From Quillaja saponaria (lineage: Eukaryota; Streptophyta; Magnoliopsida; Fabales; Quillajaceae), in NCBI GenBank assembly GCA_029379385.1, contig CM055611.1, positions 6,944,001-7,008,000 on the forward strand: a stretch of DNA of 64,000 nt. Reading direction: 5' to 3'. The position numbers and the translations under genes were made by a program. The notes beneath the pieces are model-generated. The model was not told the origin of the DNA. It did not search any database and saw nothing but the letters and a program-made list of their open reading frames with translations. Each line of letters begins with the position of its first letter. Position 1 is the first letter of the stretch. Below are positions 39,511 through 51,706 of the stretch, piece after piece.

Positions 39511-42436
39511 CGTAAGAGCTCTGCAGCTCACTAGCATTTCATAACTCATAGATGAAAATCCTCATTACAAAGGTTTGGTACAGCCACATGAAAAAACCCA
39601 AATCGGTCACAAATCTTGTGCCTTTTATGCAGAAACGAGATTAGGCTATTCGTAAATGAATGCTTTCCGTGAACAGAATTTCATAGGAAAAAAAATTACA
39701 AGAAACAAGAGGTTTCTGTATCAGCAGAAAAGAACGTAAATTTAAGTGTACTGATATGTGAAAGACACCAGGCATCACTGCAAACTGTTAAACTACAACT
39801 GCTTAAGAATCATTCATGTGACAATAACAGGATAGGATACAGACAATTCGACAAGTTTCCAAGAAATTATGTAAATACAACAAATGAGGTGACAGCCAAA
39901 CCCAACCAACCTGATGCCAAAAGGAAATTTTGGAATATATGAAGTTGGGTTTGAATGAAACTTCATATGCTTCAAAAACTGTAAAAACAATCAGAGTCAT
40001 AGAAGAATCAACCAAAACTTTGAACACAATGGTCATTCTTTTTCTCTTTTCTGTTGGGGTCCCAGTTGTTTGAGAATGCAAAATATAATAACAGTTACGT
40101 GAAACCAAGATATGTAAGAGCCTAGGCTCCCAAATGAATTTATGGCCACTCTACATCCTAAATGCAATTAAAGCTGTAGTGTCCATTTTAAATAGAAATT
40201 ACATTTCAACTAGAAACATGCATTGCAGTTATAGAAAATGGAGAAAGGTGGACAAGCCTGATGTCTTGATAAACAATGCTAAGGTAATGAGTTAGCTGAC
40301 TCTTGTTTTGACAGCTCTACTTATGTGAGATACTCTCACAAGACATTTCCCTCAATCAAGAGGTTTCCAGAATTTCATTAAACCATTCTTTATGCTAGAA
40401 TATGTAAGTTCTTCATTTTCCTGATCAAACTTGAACGATTGAGGCCTAACAGAGACAGGAGAAAACTAGCACTATTATAGGACTAGGGGGCAGGGGGAAA
40501 CAGTTCTAACATGGTCACTATGATCAAGTTCAAATGCTCAATCTCGCCGACTGAATTTCATTCTCGAATAATGTAAGTTCACTTGAGCCAAAACAGATTC
40601 AAACAAATTCAACATTAGAAATAGAAAACCTAAGCTTCAGCCTGCCTACTACCCCATTAGGCATTAATATATCTTTACCTAAATGGTTTTGGCCTCATAC
40701 TCCACCCAAAAAACATGAAAGTTTTAATTGGGAAATCACAAACAATCAAAAGATATTAACAACAAAGAGCATGCATTTCTTAAACTATTTTCCCCCTGTT
40801 TGGTTTGTGTATAAAACATGCATTAAAAATCTGAGAGACGGAATACACTTGTATCTTTATGCTAAACCGGATAAAGAGCCAAAATGGACTATTTAAATGA
40901 AACCAAAGAAAGAACAAGCAATGCCATGACACAACTAAGGTTAATTACAAGACCAATATTACTTTTACTCTTTTGGATAGAAAAGGAGAATCCATTACGG
41001 CCAATATGATTGTTCTACAGCCGAATAATTTTGAGATACAAAGAGTAGACCTCCAAGAGATCAAGAAGGTATCTGTTAGGCCATAATCATTACTCCCCTA
41101 GTCAACACTAGACCATCATCATGTGCAAGTACTCTGGTGCTCAACCTTTCTTTATTCTCTTGTTTTGTGTCCCGTTTTTTTATTTTTTACTGGATCTTTC
41201 TTCTCAGTTACCGGCACCGCCCTAAGATCGTTCACACAGTAAGACTCTCCCTTTTTGATAGAACAGAAAAATATAAGCTTGAATCAACAAGGCTCTCCAA
41301 TCACATTGTATATATAATGAAGAAACATCCCAAAAGATTCTTGAAGTAGAACACCAAAGAGGAGTGAAAAAACAATCTTATCACAGATAAGATGTCATGG
41401 GAGTTGGGAGAAGACAATTGCGAAATATTCTCGCATTATGTTCCAACCATACACCCTAAATCACTGCAAGGAAAGCACATTTCTGCATACATTTAACAAT
41501 AAAGATTCTCTGTTCCTCGTTAATTGTTACTTCTATGTTTCAGTTTTTCTTCATTTCTTTTTTGTTAAAGTTGAGCATAATTTGTTAGCCTACCCACAAA
41601 TAAAATGATGGAGAATACAAAATCAGTATCATGATCCATTTCAAGTATAGTTTTGAATGGAAATACCTTTCAGCTTGCATAGAAATTGTGGGAGACCACA
41701 TAATTTCAAGCTATGGAAAGGTCCCTCACCCCTTCTTGGCCTCCCTTTTAAGTGGGTTCCCAAATTTTGATCTTAAAATAATGGTAGACATTAAGCTTAC
41801 ATGTGCAACTGGTCTAGATCTTTGCCCAACACTTGAACTTGCAAGAGTCTGAAGTTACATGAGCTAAAAAGGAATCCTCTGTCCCTAGGTAGATTTATGT
41901 CTTCGGTTTAGTCCCCGCGAAAGAGCTACAACGACTATTAAGTTAAAAGCTATAATACTCAAAGAAACTAGACGGTGTTGATCTTTGAACCAGGGACCAC
42001 AAATTTCTCTCTTTTCTGCCTTCTGGTTGTGCAATAGGCCCATAGCTGAGCAGACTACCTTTAAAAAGCAAGAGCCTACAGACAGACACAGAAGAAAATG
42101 CAAAAATGGATTAAGTTTTCAGTTCCATCCCCATTATGCCCCTCTCCCGACTTAGAGAAGGTGTGACTACCATTTGGGTCATGCTTAGGCCAAGAGATGA
42201 AGGATGGTTCGATTAGGGATAACTCAAAACTCCAACAAGTAGGGGAAAACAATTGGGAATTAGTGATGGCATTACTCTCTCATTACAAACTATAAGATAA
42301 TGGACAAATCCAATTAAAATAGTTTCAGGAATACAAAGATTCAATGAGCATGTTTTAGAAACTGATTAATGGGATGGCCTACAACAATATTAAGCATGCA
42401 TACATAGAGAAACAATTGGCAATCCCACGAACATAT
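39511..42436. other. no gene recognised; downstream side of MZT1
   Basis: Several short open frames exist (for example 101 codons at 39803-40108, minus), but none has recognisable motifs. Part may be MZT1 3' UTR. I see no repeat structure. Confidence 0.5.
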
Positions 42437-42664
42437 TTAAGAGAATGAAGATGGAGCAGAAGTTGGTAGCAATGATGATGAAGACAATTTCTCACTTCTG
42501 AGTTCCTTAACAACCGCAGCGAGCGCCTCAGGGTTGACATTCATATCACAGAGAGCAATAAGAACAGAAAGGGTGTGCCGATCAAGACCTGTGTCAAGAA
42601 TGTTTGACATATGAAATGCCAAGTCCAGAGATTCTCGAGCTGTTCGTGCAGCCTCCATATCCAT
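42437..42664 (-). CDS. MZT1: mitotic-spindle organizing protein 1 (MOZART1/GIP), gamma-tubulin complex subunit
   Basis: A single-exon frame of 75 residues, the usual length for plant MZT1/GIP proteins. The core ARESLDLAFHMSNILDTGLD followed by RHTLSVLIALCDMNVNPEAL is the family signature: three short helices that bind the N-termini of gamma-tubulin complex proteins. The tail is Ser-rich and variable, as in other plants. It recruits gamma-tubulin complexes to microtubule nucleation sites and the nuclear envelope. The start is taken as MDMEAARTARE (42664); MEAARTARE two codons later is possible. A 5' UTR intron is likely (see 42743-43754). Confidence 0.96.
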   Translation of the reverse strand: MDMEAARTARESLDLAFHMSNILDTGLDRHTLSVLIALCDMNVNPEALAAVVKELRSEKLSSSSLLPTSAPSSFS

Positions 42665-42742
42665 GATTAAAGAGCGCGAGATTACACTTCAAAATCAGCT
42701 ACCACAGGAATTCACCAACTTCACAATATTTTACCAAAGTTC

Positions 42743-43754
42743 CTGCAATATGCAGGGAAGCAAGAAACACAGTAAAACTGAAACTTAATGGAACAAAACA
42801 GAAGTCTTCTTCGTCAATACAGAAGATAGGAGATTTTCTTCTCATCCGTAATCTATTTACTACACAAAACTTGCGATCAACGAGTACAGTGCTAAAATAA
42901 ACTGTGTGGAACAATACAGGTAAGGAAAACCAAACTTCAAAATCATGCATAGAAGAGAACTTCTCAATCAGAAGTGAGGACCTTATTTTCACCATTTTAT
43001 TCTAATAGAGTTCTGAGAATTGGATTGCCAGAGGATAATACTTGTATGCCGTACAACATATACAAACTTGTAGGCATTATTTCATAATCCAGAGTCCAGA
43101 CTACAGATACCCAATTTGAACTTTGAACAAAAGTTATAATACCAGTACCAATCTATACCGACGTATATTTTGAGGTTACCACTAATTTAAGTACATGCAC
43201 ATGAAGCAAGTTTATCTTTAGATGCGATAGCAGAATCCCCTTCTTTTTTCTTTTGAATAGAAAACACACAAATTAGACATTGTAAGAGTTAAATTTATCT
43301 AATCATTTATCTTTTAAAAAAAAAAAAGAAAAAAAAAAGAGCTCCAGTCTCATTGTTTATTACAGATAAAACTAAGGAAAGCCAATGTTTGAAATTCTAA
43401 GTACATTTCATGATTTCCAATCTAATTATTCAGCATCATACAACTGTGTTCCTAATTTCAAAACCAAATGAGCAGCCCTACTTAGGTTTTATAGAAAACA
43501 TTAAACAGAACACAGAGTTGGATCCATGTAATATATTCACTAAGAACCACCTAAGCAAATAAATACAATCATACATGTTCAAAACTATTCTTAAAGCATG
43601 AAGGGAAGTAATAGCTATATTCAATGATTGCACAAAAAAACCATACATTTTCAGCTTGCGTTTGTCATTCTTGATTATTACTTCTAATCAGCAATCGGCA
43701 TTCAGTAGCGTAAGGGTTTGGGTAAAAAATTGATTGGGGAGATGAAAGACATAC
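42743..43754 (-). other. MZT1: predicted intron in the MZT1 5' UTR
   Basis: On the minus strand a donor AAAACGG/GTATGTC lies at 43754 and an acceptor TATTGCAG/GAACTTTG at 42743. The first non-coding exon would be about 43755 to 43810. This is inferred from splice motifs only. Confidence 0.5.
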
Positions 43755-43841
43755 CCGTTTTGCTGTCCACGATCAGAGTTTCACCACTCGTTTGTCTTCT
43801 ATAATTCAGTTGAGAGCTATATCGTAAAGAGTTTTTTTTTT

Positions 43842-44197
43842 CTTACACTTTTAGCCCTATAGTTTAACTATGAGTTCAATTTAGTCTCTCTAGTTTTAAA
43901 TGAGACAATTGGATCCCTACCAAGTTTAATTTGTTATAATTAAGTCCCTCAAGTCAATTGCCATCCAAATAAATGCCCAAAAACTTGACATGGATAAATT
44001 TTAATGGATGAAAATCTTACTTGGACAAATGATGTGCACCGTGGCAGACGATATTCTCTGTCCTCTCTTTCTCAGTTCCAAAATGACCCATTTTGTTCCC
44101 TCTGCCATCTCTCCCTAAACTTTTCCTTCCAATTCCTTCGTCTCCCCCTAAATTCCAACTTCCAACTATCAAATCCCATTTTGTGTAGCCATTGTTA
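43842..44197 (+). repeat. left terminal inverted repeat of the MULE
   Basis: Landmarks shared with the right TIR: AAGTTTAATTTGTTATAATT, AAGTCCCT, CCAAATAAATGCCC, CAAAATGACCC and GTAGCCATTGTTA. It lies about 30-90 bp upstream of the predicted MZT1 5' exon. Confidence 0.88.
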
Positions 44198-47100
44198 GGG
44201 CTTTTGATTCTTATTGGCAGAGTTTACCATTGAATTGTGTCTTTTTTTCTTTGTTCTTGTTCCTAAGTAACCACACGAAGCAAAGCCGAAACAGGAGAAG
44301 TAGAAGAAGACAATGTCAAGTTGGAATACATATTCTCCTCGAAATCAATGTTATTGTCAAGTATAAAAATCACTTTTTCTTAACTTTTTGTGTTTGGAAT
44401 CTATCTTGCTTTTTTCCTTTGAATCTTTCAGCTTTAATGATGTTTTTTATATGCAATGTGAAATTAGTTATCTGTGTGTTATGTGGGTCATGGGTCCTAG
44501 TGTTAGGTCCTGGCTTCTGGGTCCTGGTCTTGGGTCCTTGCACTATGCTAACAATTTGCATACGCTACTGTTTTGTATGAAAAAGGCGACGATGATGGTA
44601 GGAGGCTAAATTTGTATCTGCATCATAAGGTCATTTTTACTAAGAGTTTGAAGATTCCACAATGCAATATATGGATGGTGCTATTGAGGTATTTATTTGT
44701 CATGTAGATTACTAGTCCTATTTTTCAGTTGTGAACATGGTTGAAAAATTTATGTGTTACAATAGTCTTAAGAGTTTGAAATGGAAAGCTCCTAACATTT
44801 TATTGACACATGATTTGATAGATTTTGAAAGTGACAAGGATGCCATGGAAATGGTTAATGTTACCATGTTGTGGGGTAGTAAGGTTGCTGAAGTCTATGT
44901 TAAGCATGTAGTTGACACTGCTGTTGTAGTAAAACTTGCTCCTCATGTTCTAGCTGATAACTTAGTTAAGGAGGACAATACTGAGGGATATGATAACGCT
45001 AAGGAGGGGAATACTCGGGGAGAAAAAGGTACTGACAGTGATAGTGAGGAGTTTACTGATGATGACCACAATGTGAGTGCTTGTAGGTTAGAAGATAGTG
45101 ATGACTAGGGGAATGATGATTGTTTTGATCAAAACATAGATGAAGATGTTGAGGAGTTAGGAAAATCAGGAAGTTCTAAAAGTAGAAAACGAACTACAAA
45201 AAGAAGTTATAGTAGAAGGAAAAAACAGAAGGGTGAGATATCATATCCTGTTGCACAATAACATGACATAGAAGATGAATATAATAGTGATGACTTAGTA
45301 TCTCCCCCTGAATCTGACATTGAAGATGAAAGTTCAGAGAGAAGACTTAATAGCTATAGGGTAGAAAATATGAGTAAAGACTATGTATGGAGGGTAGGAA
45401 CTGAGTTTGCCAATTTGGCAAAGTTCAAATCTGCTATATCAGAGTGGTGTTTACTTAATGGAAGGAACTCAAAGTTTGTTAAGAATGATAAGGTCAGATG
45501 TAGGGTTAAATGTAGGGATAAGGACTATCCTTGGGTGGTTTTATGTAGTAAAGTGGGCGGGAAGGACAATTTTGTAGTTAAAACCGTTAGTGAAAAACAA
45601 TCATTGTAATAGGTCTTTCACTAACCATTTTGCTAATGCCAAGAAAATGGTTGAAACAGTTATTGATATGGTGAAAGTGAACCAGAAGATAAAGTTAGTT
45701 GAAATTAGGAATGATGTGAAGGAAAGGTACAATGTGGGAGTTTCAAGGATAGTGGCTTATTGACCTAGATTGAAGGCTATTAATTTGATTCAAGGGACCC
45801 AGAGGCAGTAATATTCCAAACTTTGGAGCTATTGTGTTGAATAGAGAAGGGTAAGCCCTGGGACCTCATGCAAGTTGAAGTTGTAGAGACCATAACTTCA
45901 TTTAAAACCACACTTTAAGAGGATGTATGTTTGCTTTGAAACTTGCAAAAAGGGATTTCTGGCTTGCTGTAGACCTATCATTGGTATTGATGAGTGCCAT
46001 TTAAAAGGTGAATTTGGTGGTCAACTATTGGTTGCTATAGTAATAGATCCAACTAGTATTACCCCTTAAAATTTGCTGCAGTGAAGCAGGAGAGAAATAA
46101 CAGTTGGACTTGGTTCCTACAAACACTATTTAATGACATTGGAGATATGAGATCCAATAAATGGGTTATCATATCAGATCAACAAAAAGTAATTAAATAA
46201 CATGCTTCATTTAGTGCATTTCATTTTACTTAAAACGTATTAATTTTTTTATGTTCTTTAGTAAATAGGGATTGGTGCCAGACTTGATAAGTTACTGGAA
46301 GGTGTTGAGCACAAATTTTGTTTGAAGCATCTATTTTCCAATTTTAAGATCAAATTTGGTGCATCCATTGAGTTGAGGGACATAGTCCATGTTGCTGCAA
46401 AGACTCCATACTTTCAATTGTGGGAGAGGTATATGGCATAATTGAAGATGAAAAACCCTCTTATGACTGGCTGATAGAAAAACCTACAAAATACTGGTCC
46501 AGATGCAAGTTCAGTTTCTACCCAGAGTGTGATATGTTGATGAACAACATCATTGAGGCCTTTAATAAAACTATACTAGAGGCTAGAGAGAAGCCTATCA
46601 TCAGCATGTTGACTAGATAAGGTTATGGATAGGTTTAAGGAATTAACGCATAAAGAAGAAAAGGTACAAATTTGAGATCATGCCAAAAGTGAAAAATAGG
46701 TTAGACAAGGAAATGAATGCCTTTAACACGTGGATTCCTAAGTGGCTGGAGCTGCCAAATTTGAGGCAACTTTTTATCTTTAGAAGTTTACTGTAGACTT
46801 GGATAATCAATCATGTAGTTGTAGGTATGGTTCATATTAGTTTGTTTCGTGCTTCTTTTATATATTCATTCATCATAACTGAGTTGTATTTTATTGTAGG
46901 TTGTGGGAGCTGATTGCAATTCCTTGTAGACATGCAATTTGTTGAAAGTACTTCAAGGGTTAAGAGCCTGAAGAGTTCATTAATGACTACTACAAAAAAG
47001 AAGACCTATCAAGCTTGCTATGCACCACTCATAGAGCCTCTCAATGGTGAATACATGTGGCCAGATGCTCAAAGAGATATAATTCAGCCTCCTAAACAAT

Positions 47101-47395
47101 TAAGACCTCCGGGAAGACCCAAAAAAAAGAGAAACATTAGAGCTGATGAGCAATAATAAACTAAAGATGATGATTTCAACAAGTGGAAGAGAAAAAACAT
47201 TTCACTAAAATGTAGAAGGTGCAACCAAGTTGGTCATAATAGAAGATCACGCAAGAACCTAGTAGCTAAAGTATAATAATATGAAGTATAACTGTCTGAA
47301 TCTGAGTCAGTTTCTGCTTTTTCTAATGTGGAAGTGGAAATTGAAACAAGAGTTAGAGGAAGAGGAAGAGAAAGAGAAAGAGGGAGAGGAATAGG

Positions 47396-50061
47396 TGTGA
47401 CACCCTACTTTCCTAATCCTATACTTAAGTTAATTAATATTTTAATGTTTAAATTAATTGGTAATTACATTTAATTATCTAAGAGACTGAAACCTTCCTT
47501 TTATACTTTTAATTCTTACATCGCCTTAGACTATTTTTCCACCAACTTTCATTAAATAATTTACCAAGTTCATTCCATCTTCTTCTTTGGCCGAATCCAA
47601 CTATTCTTGATTAAGTGATATTTTATTCTTTATTAGTTATAAGCGAACATGTTACCACAATTACTTTTCTAATTTATTAATCCTCTTAATGACTCTTATA
47701 CAAGACACCCTTTAGCTAATTTTCTTATTTAATTTACCCTATTCAAGTCTTAGATTAATTCATATTCCTAATTCCTCATTAATTCTTAACCTTACATCCT
47801 TAATTCTTTATCTTCTTTTTTGGCCATACCTTAAAATTAGAATTTCCTTTACATCTTAATTTAATTACTACCTTGTTAATATTTTCCTATCAATACTACA
47901 TACCAAATTATCCATTAGGAGTACTATTGCCTTTATTCACCCAATTTTATCTTCAATGATCGATTAGTACTAGACCTTTTAACCGATTAATCCTAATTGA
48001 CATCCTACCATTTGTTTCATTTGTCCTTTAAATAATTTGACTCTCTTTCTCTTAAGGAATTGCCTAACCGAATTTAACACAAAGATTACAAAGTTAATAT
48101 TATACCTATTTACTTATACAATAATCAATTTTAGCAATACTAGACTTCCTTTCAAATTTACTATCATTATTAGGTAGACATGTTAAGAACACATCATAAC
48201 TTTATACAAAAGCAACGCCTATACTACATAATTGTATTTCAACACAAATACTCTTATGTTTTCCAAACGAGATCCATTTGCCATCTTTTATCATCATATA
48301 GGCCATGCCTTTCTCCAAAGAAAACAATACACATCCATAGTACTAATTAATCTGCGTATCAAGATGAAGGAAAGTGAGTCGAACCTCAACAAGCATTCAT
48401 ACATGACAATGAAGGGTTCTTGATGCTAGTTTTAGAAATATAAGAATATGCAATGCAAGTTAGCCTTTTTCCTCATTTTCTTTAAGTTTCCTAAGAGAGA
48501 TTAATCTTTCTCATTTTCTATTGTAGACATTTCTTGCCAATATACAAATCGAGGCATTGTCTCTAGACTTACGACACATTATCATACCATTCATGAGACA
48601 TCGCCTTACAAGACTTACGACACATCTCAGTGCCATCCTATGAGACATCGCCTTGTGAGACTTTCGACATATCATTGTACCACCTCTTCTAGATATGGAT
48701 CTATCCAATAGACATCGTCTCTAGACTTATGGCACCTTATGATACCATCTCATGAGACATTGCCTTTCAAGACTTACGACACATCTCAGTGCCATCTTAT
48801 GAGACATCGTCCTGTAAGACTTTCGGTACTTTATTGTACCATATCTAGATAGAATCCATTCTATAGTTTGCGTAACATAATGTCAAGACAAACTACACAT
48901 GCTAAAACCATGCAAATTCCACACCTTTCATTTTCTTTGGTTACACATAACTCATTTTCTCATAAAACATGTCATTTCATACACATGAAGAATGTAAGAG
49001 TAGCATGAAAAATATAAGAGTAACAAGGAAGTAGCTTTCAAAGATAAAACAAAGGAATGCACGAATACTTGCTTAATACCCTTAGCCTTATTTTCTTTCT
49101 TTCTTTTTCTCCTACGTCTCCTTCTTCCTATTTCCTCTTGATTTTCCCCTCCTTCTTCCTAGCTCACGGTTATTCACTTTCTATGTTTTCTTACTTTTTC
49201 TCTCACTTTTCTCTCACTTTCTTACTTTTTCTCTTATTTTCTCTACTTTCTTACACTTTTCCTATGCATTTTGGTCACTACCTTCCCCCTCCTATTTATA
49301 GTGCATGGCCAAGATTTAGGATTTAGGAGAAAGTTTCATTTCCTATTTTACCCTTTTAGTTCTCTAAAATTACAACCACCTACTTGTTATTCTCTAAATT
49401 GACATGTGCATTTTCTTCTTAACACTTTTCTTCCTCCTATTCCCTAGTTTAGTTTTTTTAATTATTACTTGCTACCTTATGTCCTAATTTTCTTCCACAT
49501 GCCTCCCCTAATTATTACAACTTTTCCACATTTCTCCTCCCCATAAATAAGTACAACTAAGCCCATTCATTAATTGCAACTTGCTACACTTAATCTCCTT
49601 CTTACACCTAATTCATCACATTTCCTTTCCTAGTAAGTAATCTATATTTTATCATTTTATCTTCTTCTTTCAACATGGTTCTTACACCTAATCCATCACA
49701 TTTCCTTTTCTAGCAAGAAACCTATATTTTATTATTTTCTCTTCTTTTTTTAACATCACCATGTAGCATTTTTTCATCTTTGTTCCAATGCCTACATGTG
49801 TCCATATTTTTATGTACGTATACATATGTATGTATACGTATATACGTTCATGTACTTATATATATACACTACCTTATACTAATATGTATCCTATACATAT
49901 TTTTATACATATAGTATCATATACATATTTTTATACGTATTTTATACGTACATGTACTTATTTATATGAAATAATATGTAATTAAATTTTAATCCTAGTT
50001 AACTCATAAGATAATTACTTATCTTATAATTAATCTACGTATTAATTTTGGGGGTGTTACA
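47396..50061 (-). mobile_element. solo LTR, 2666 bp, Ty3/gypsy-like, inserted in the MULE
   Basis: Plus-strand ends are TGTGACACCC (47396) and GGGTGTTACA (50061). It is flanked by a perfect 5-bp direct repeat ATAGG (47391-47395 and 50062-50066). The minus strand has a TATA box (TATAAATAGG, about 49292-49301), so the LTR is read on the minus strand. Length and TGTAACACCC ends resemble large chromovirus LTRs. No internal retrotransposon sequence remains, as expected after LTR-LTR recombination. Confidence 0.9.
48530..48840. repeat. tandem subrepeats inside the solo LTR
   Basis: About five imperfect ~60-bp units built on GAGACATCGCCTT, AAGACTTACGACACATCTCA and GTGCCATC, in a higher-order pattern: 48536-48705 recurs at 48712-48870. 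Confidence 0.85.
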
Positions 50062-50224
50062 ATAGGCACTACATCTACAAGTGGAAGAGGAAGCATTGCA
50101 TCATTCCATGAAAGTCAAGCTTCTGTGAATGCCTCTAGAGGCAGTGGAACAACTGCATCTCTTTGATATGCTATTTTAGAGTTGTTTTTTTCTTTGTTTT
50201 GAAGTGCATGCTTCTTATTTATTG

Positions 50225-50410
50225 ACAATATAACTTGACTTTTATACTTGGTTTATTGTAGTTGACTTTTGTAGTTGGTTTATTGTTGACAGTATAACTT
50301 GGTTATTGTACTTGACTTTTGTACTTGGTTTTTGTTGACAGTATAACTTAACTTTCGTACTTGGTTTATTGTTGATAGTATAACTTGGTTTTTGTACTTA
50401 CCAGTTGGTT
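50225..50410. repeat. tandem repeat of TTGACAGTATAACTTGG units in the MULE
   Basis: Five or so imperfect units of 35-50 bp containing GTATAACTTGGTT and TGACTTTTGTACTTGGTTT, just after the transposase stop. Confidence 0.8.
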
Positions 50411-50490
50411 TTAATTTACTTTATAACTTAGCCTGCTATTAGACTTGCTATTTGTTTCTTTATTTCTTGGCATGTTATTGTCTTGGTGAT

Positions 50491-50760
50491 GCTGAGCAAA
50501 CACCAATGTTGTTGCTTCTGCAGGTAACAAGCACCTTGTTGTGCTGCAATTACAAACAACATGCAGCCAACTTGCTGCTGTTACATGCAGTAAGCAATCA
50601 ACTTGTGTTGCTGAGCATACACCTATGCTGCTGCTATTGCAGACAGCAGGCACCCTATTGTGCTACTGCAGGTAGCATGCAAGCAACTTAGTGCTGCTAC
50701 AGGCAGCAGGCAAGCAACCTGGTGCTGCTGAATAGACACCCATGCTACTACTGCTATACA
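50491..50760. repeat. 2.3 copies of a ~119-bp CTG-rich tandem repeat in the MULE
   Basis: Units start at 50491, 50610 and 50728, each GCTGA(G/A)(C/T)A..ACACC(A/T)ATG followed by CTGCTGC-rich text and GCAGGCA. Interrupted CAG/CTG triplets on both strands. It lies between the two convergent MULE frames. Confidence 0.85.
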
Positions 50761-51003
50761 ACCAAAATAACAGAGATCAGTACATAACCAAAATAACAAG
50801 GATCACTATATTACGCTACACATTTTACACAAATAAAATAACACATATCAATTTTATTTATCATTATATAACCTTATATAACATAAAGATTACATCATCC
50901 TCAAACTTACACCTAACAACAAGATTCCTCACATTACTTATGAAACTTAGCCTATAAACGTTCATTGATATATATAATCAAAAACACACTATTTATGAAA
51001 CAT

Positions 51004-51376
51004 TAAAAAGGAAGAAGTAAACATTGAAGAAAAACCAATACAGCCAACACAAAAATTAGAATTGCAGCAATTTTCTTCCACAATTCCAACTTTGCTTGAA
51101 GCCAAAAAATCATTTTCTTATGTTATTGTATCACATGTCTTCCCTTCTTACTAATTTCTAGGTTTATCCAAATGCAATAATTGCAACCAATATGAAATTT
51201 TCATAAATTTTTACATCTTCAGTACTTTCTACATGCATTGGATCCCAAGTAGTACATACCATAACAGGCTCCCCACAGTAACAGAATTTTGGACAATCAT
51301 TCTCTTTAATATAGCTACTAGTAGTTGAAACGGTTGCAGAAGACCCAGAAACACTTAAGTAAGGAGACCTACCCAT
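51004..51376 (-). pseudogene. GRF-type zinc-finger protein with C-terminal membrane segment, frameshifted
   Basis: From MGRSPYLSVSGS (51376) the frame gives a Ser-rich leader, then NDCPKFCYCGEPVMVCTTW (51250-51310), the first half of a GRF zinc finger. After WDPM the homology moves to another frame: CRKYWRCKN ... GCNYCIWI (about 51175-51225), the second half. A last frame shift leads to MIFWLQAKLELWKKIAA, then a hydrophobic ILIFVLAVLVFL segment and a stop at 51004. A short finger plus coiled coil plus membrane anchor is a layout I know from many small plant zf-GRF proteins of unknown role. It reads inward from the right TIR, so the TIR may have been its promoter. A 51-codon frame lies upstream (about 51527-51682). 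Confidence 0.7.
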
Positions 51377-51706
51377 CTCTAAAAATTCGTGATAGAATCT
51401 TACAAAACTTTGACCTACATACTTTAAAAAGGAGGAATCAAAGGTAACTTTCAACAGGAACAACTAATGTTAGAGATAATAAGAATCCAGGAGCTAGAAG
51501 CCGAAAAGTCTTGTGGATTTTGGCCTGTTTAGTTTGATAGACATAGAGCCTTAAAGTAGAATATTTGCTTGAAATTGTGCCTTTCGTCGATGGCTACTTT
51601 GAGCCCTTGATAAATTTCTAATAAGGCAAGATTGACAGCGGGGATGGGAGAGGTGGGCGTGGATCTAGTATTGGAGGTGTTCATATTTGTTTTTATTTTT
51701 TCTAAT

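Larger units (their letters stand above)
44731..50165 (+). pseudogene. MuDR-type MULE transposase, degenerate and split by a solo LTR
   Basis: Remnants in order: an N-terminal region (44731-45108) with an acidic tail; a Mut DNA-binding domain (45370-45609, EFANLAKFKSAISEWCLLNG ... CPWVVLCSK-like text); the transposase core with IGIDECHLKGEFGGQLLVAI (about 45975-46035) and NKWVIISDQQK (about 46155); EAFNKTILEAREKPI (46555); a SWIM zinc finger split by sequence between 46810 and 46900 (DLDNQSCSC ... IPCRHAI); a basic GRPKKKRN patch; and a CCHC knuckle (KCRRCNQVGHNRRSR, its last Cys lost). After the solo LTR the same Gly/Arg/Ser-rich tail resumes (50062) and ends at a TGA near 50165. At least ten stops or frameshifts are visible. 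Confidence 0.88.

Noticed and set aside
39803..40108. 101-codon minus-strand frame downstream of MZT1
   Set aside because: No recognisable family features, and codon content looks random; treated as non-coding.
44230..44609. Overlapping open frames in both orientations near GGGTCCTGG repeats
   Set aside because: They lie in the MULE leader, contain a short simple repeat, and show no transposase motif.
48530..48840. Regularly spaced repeats that could suggest a CRISPR-like array
   Set aside because: Units are imperfect and contiguous without unique spacers, and lie inside a plant LTR.
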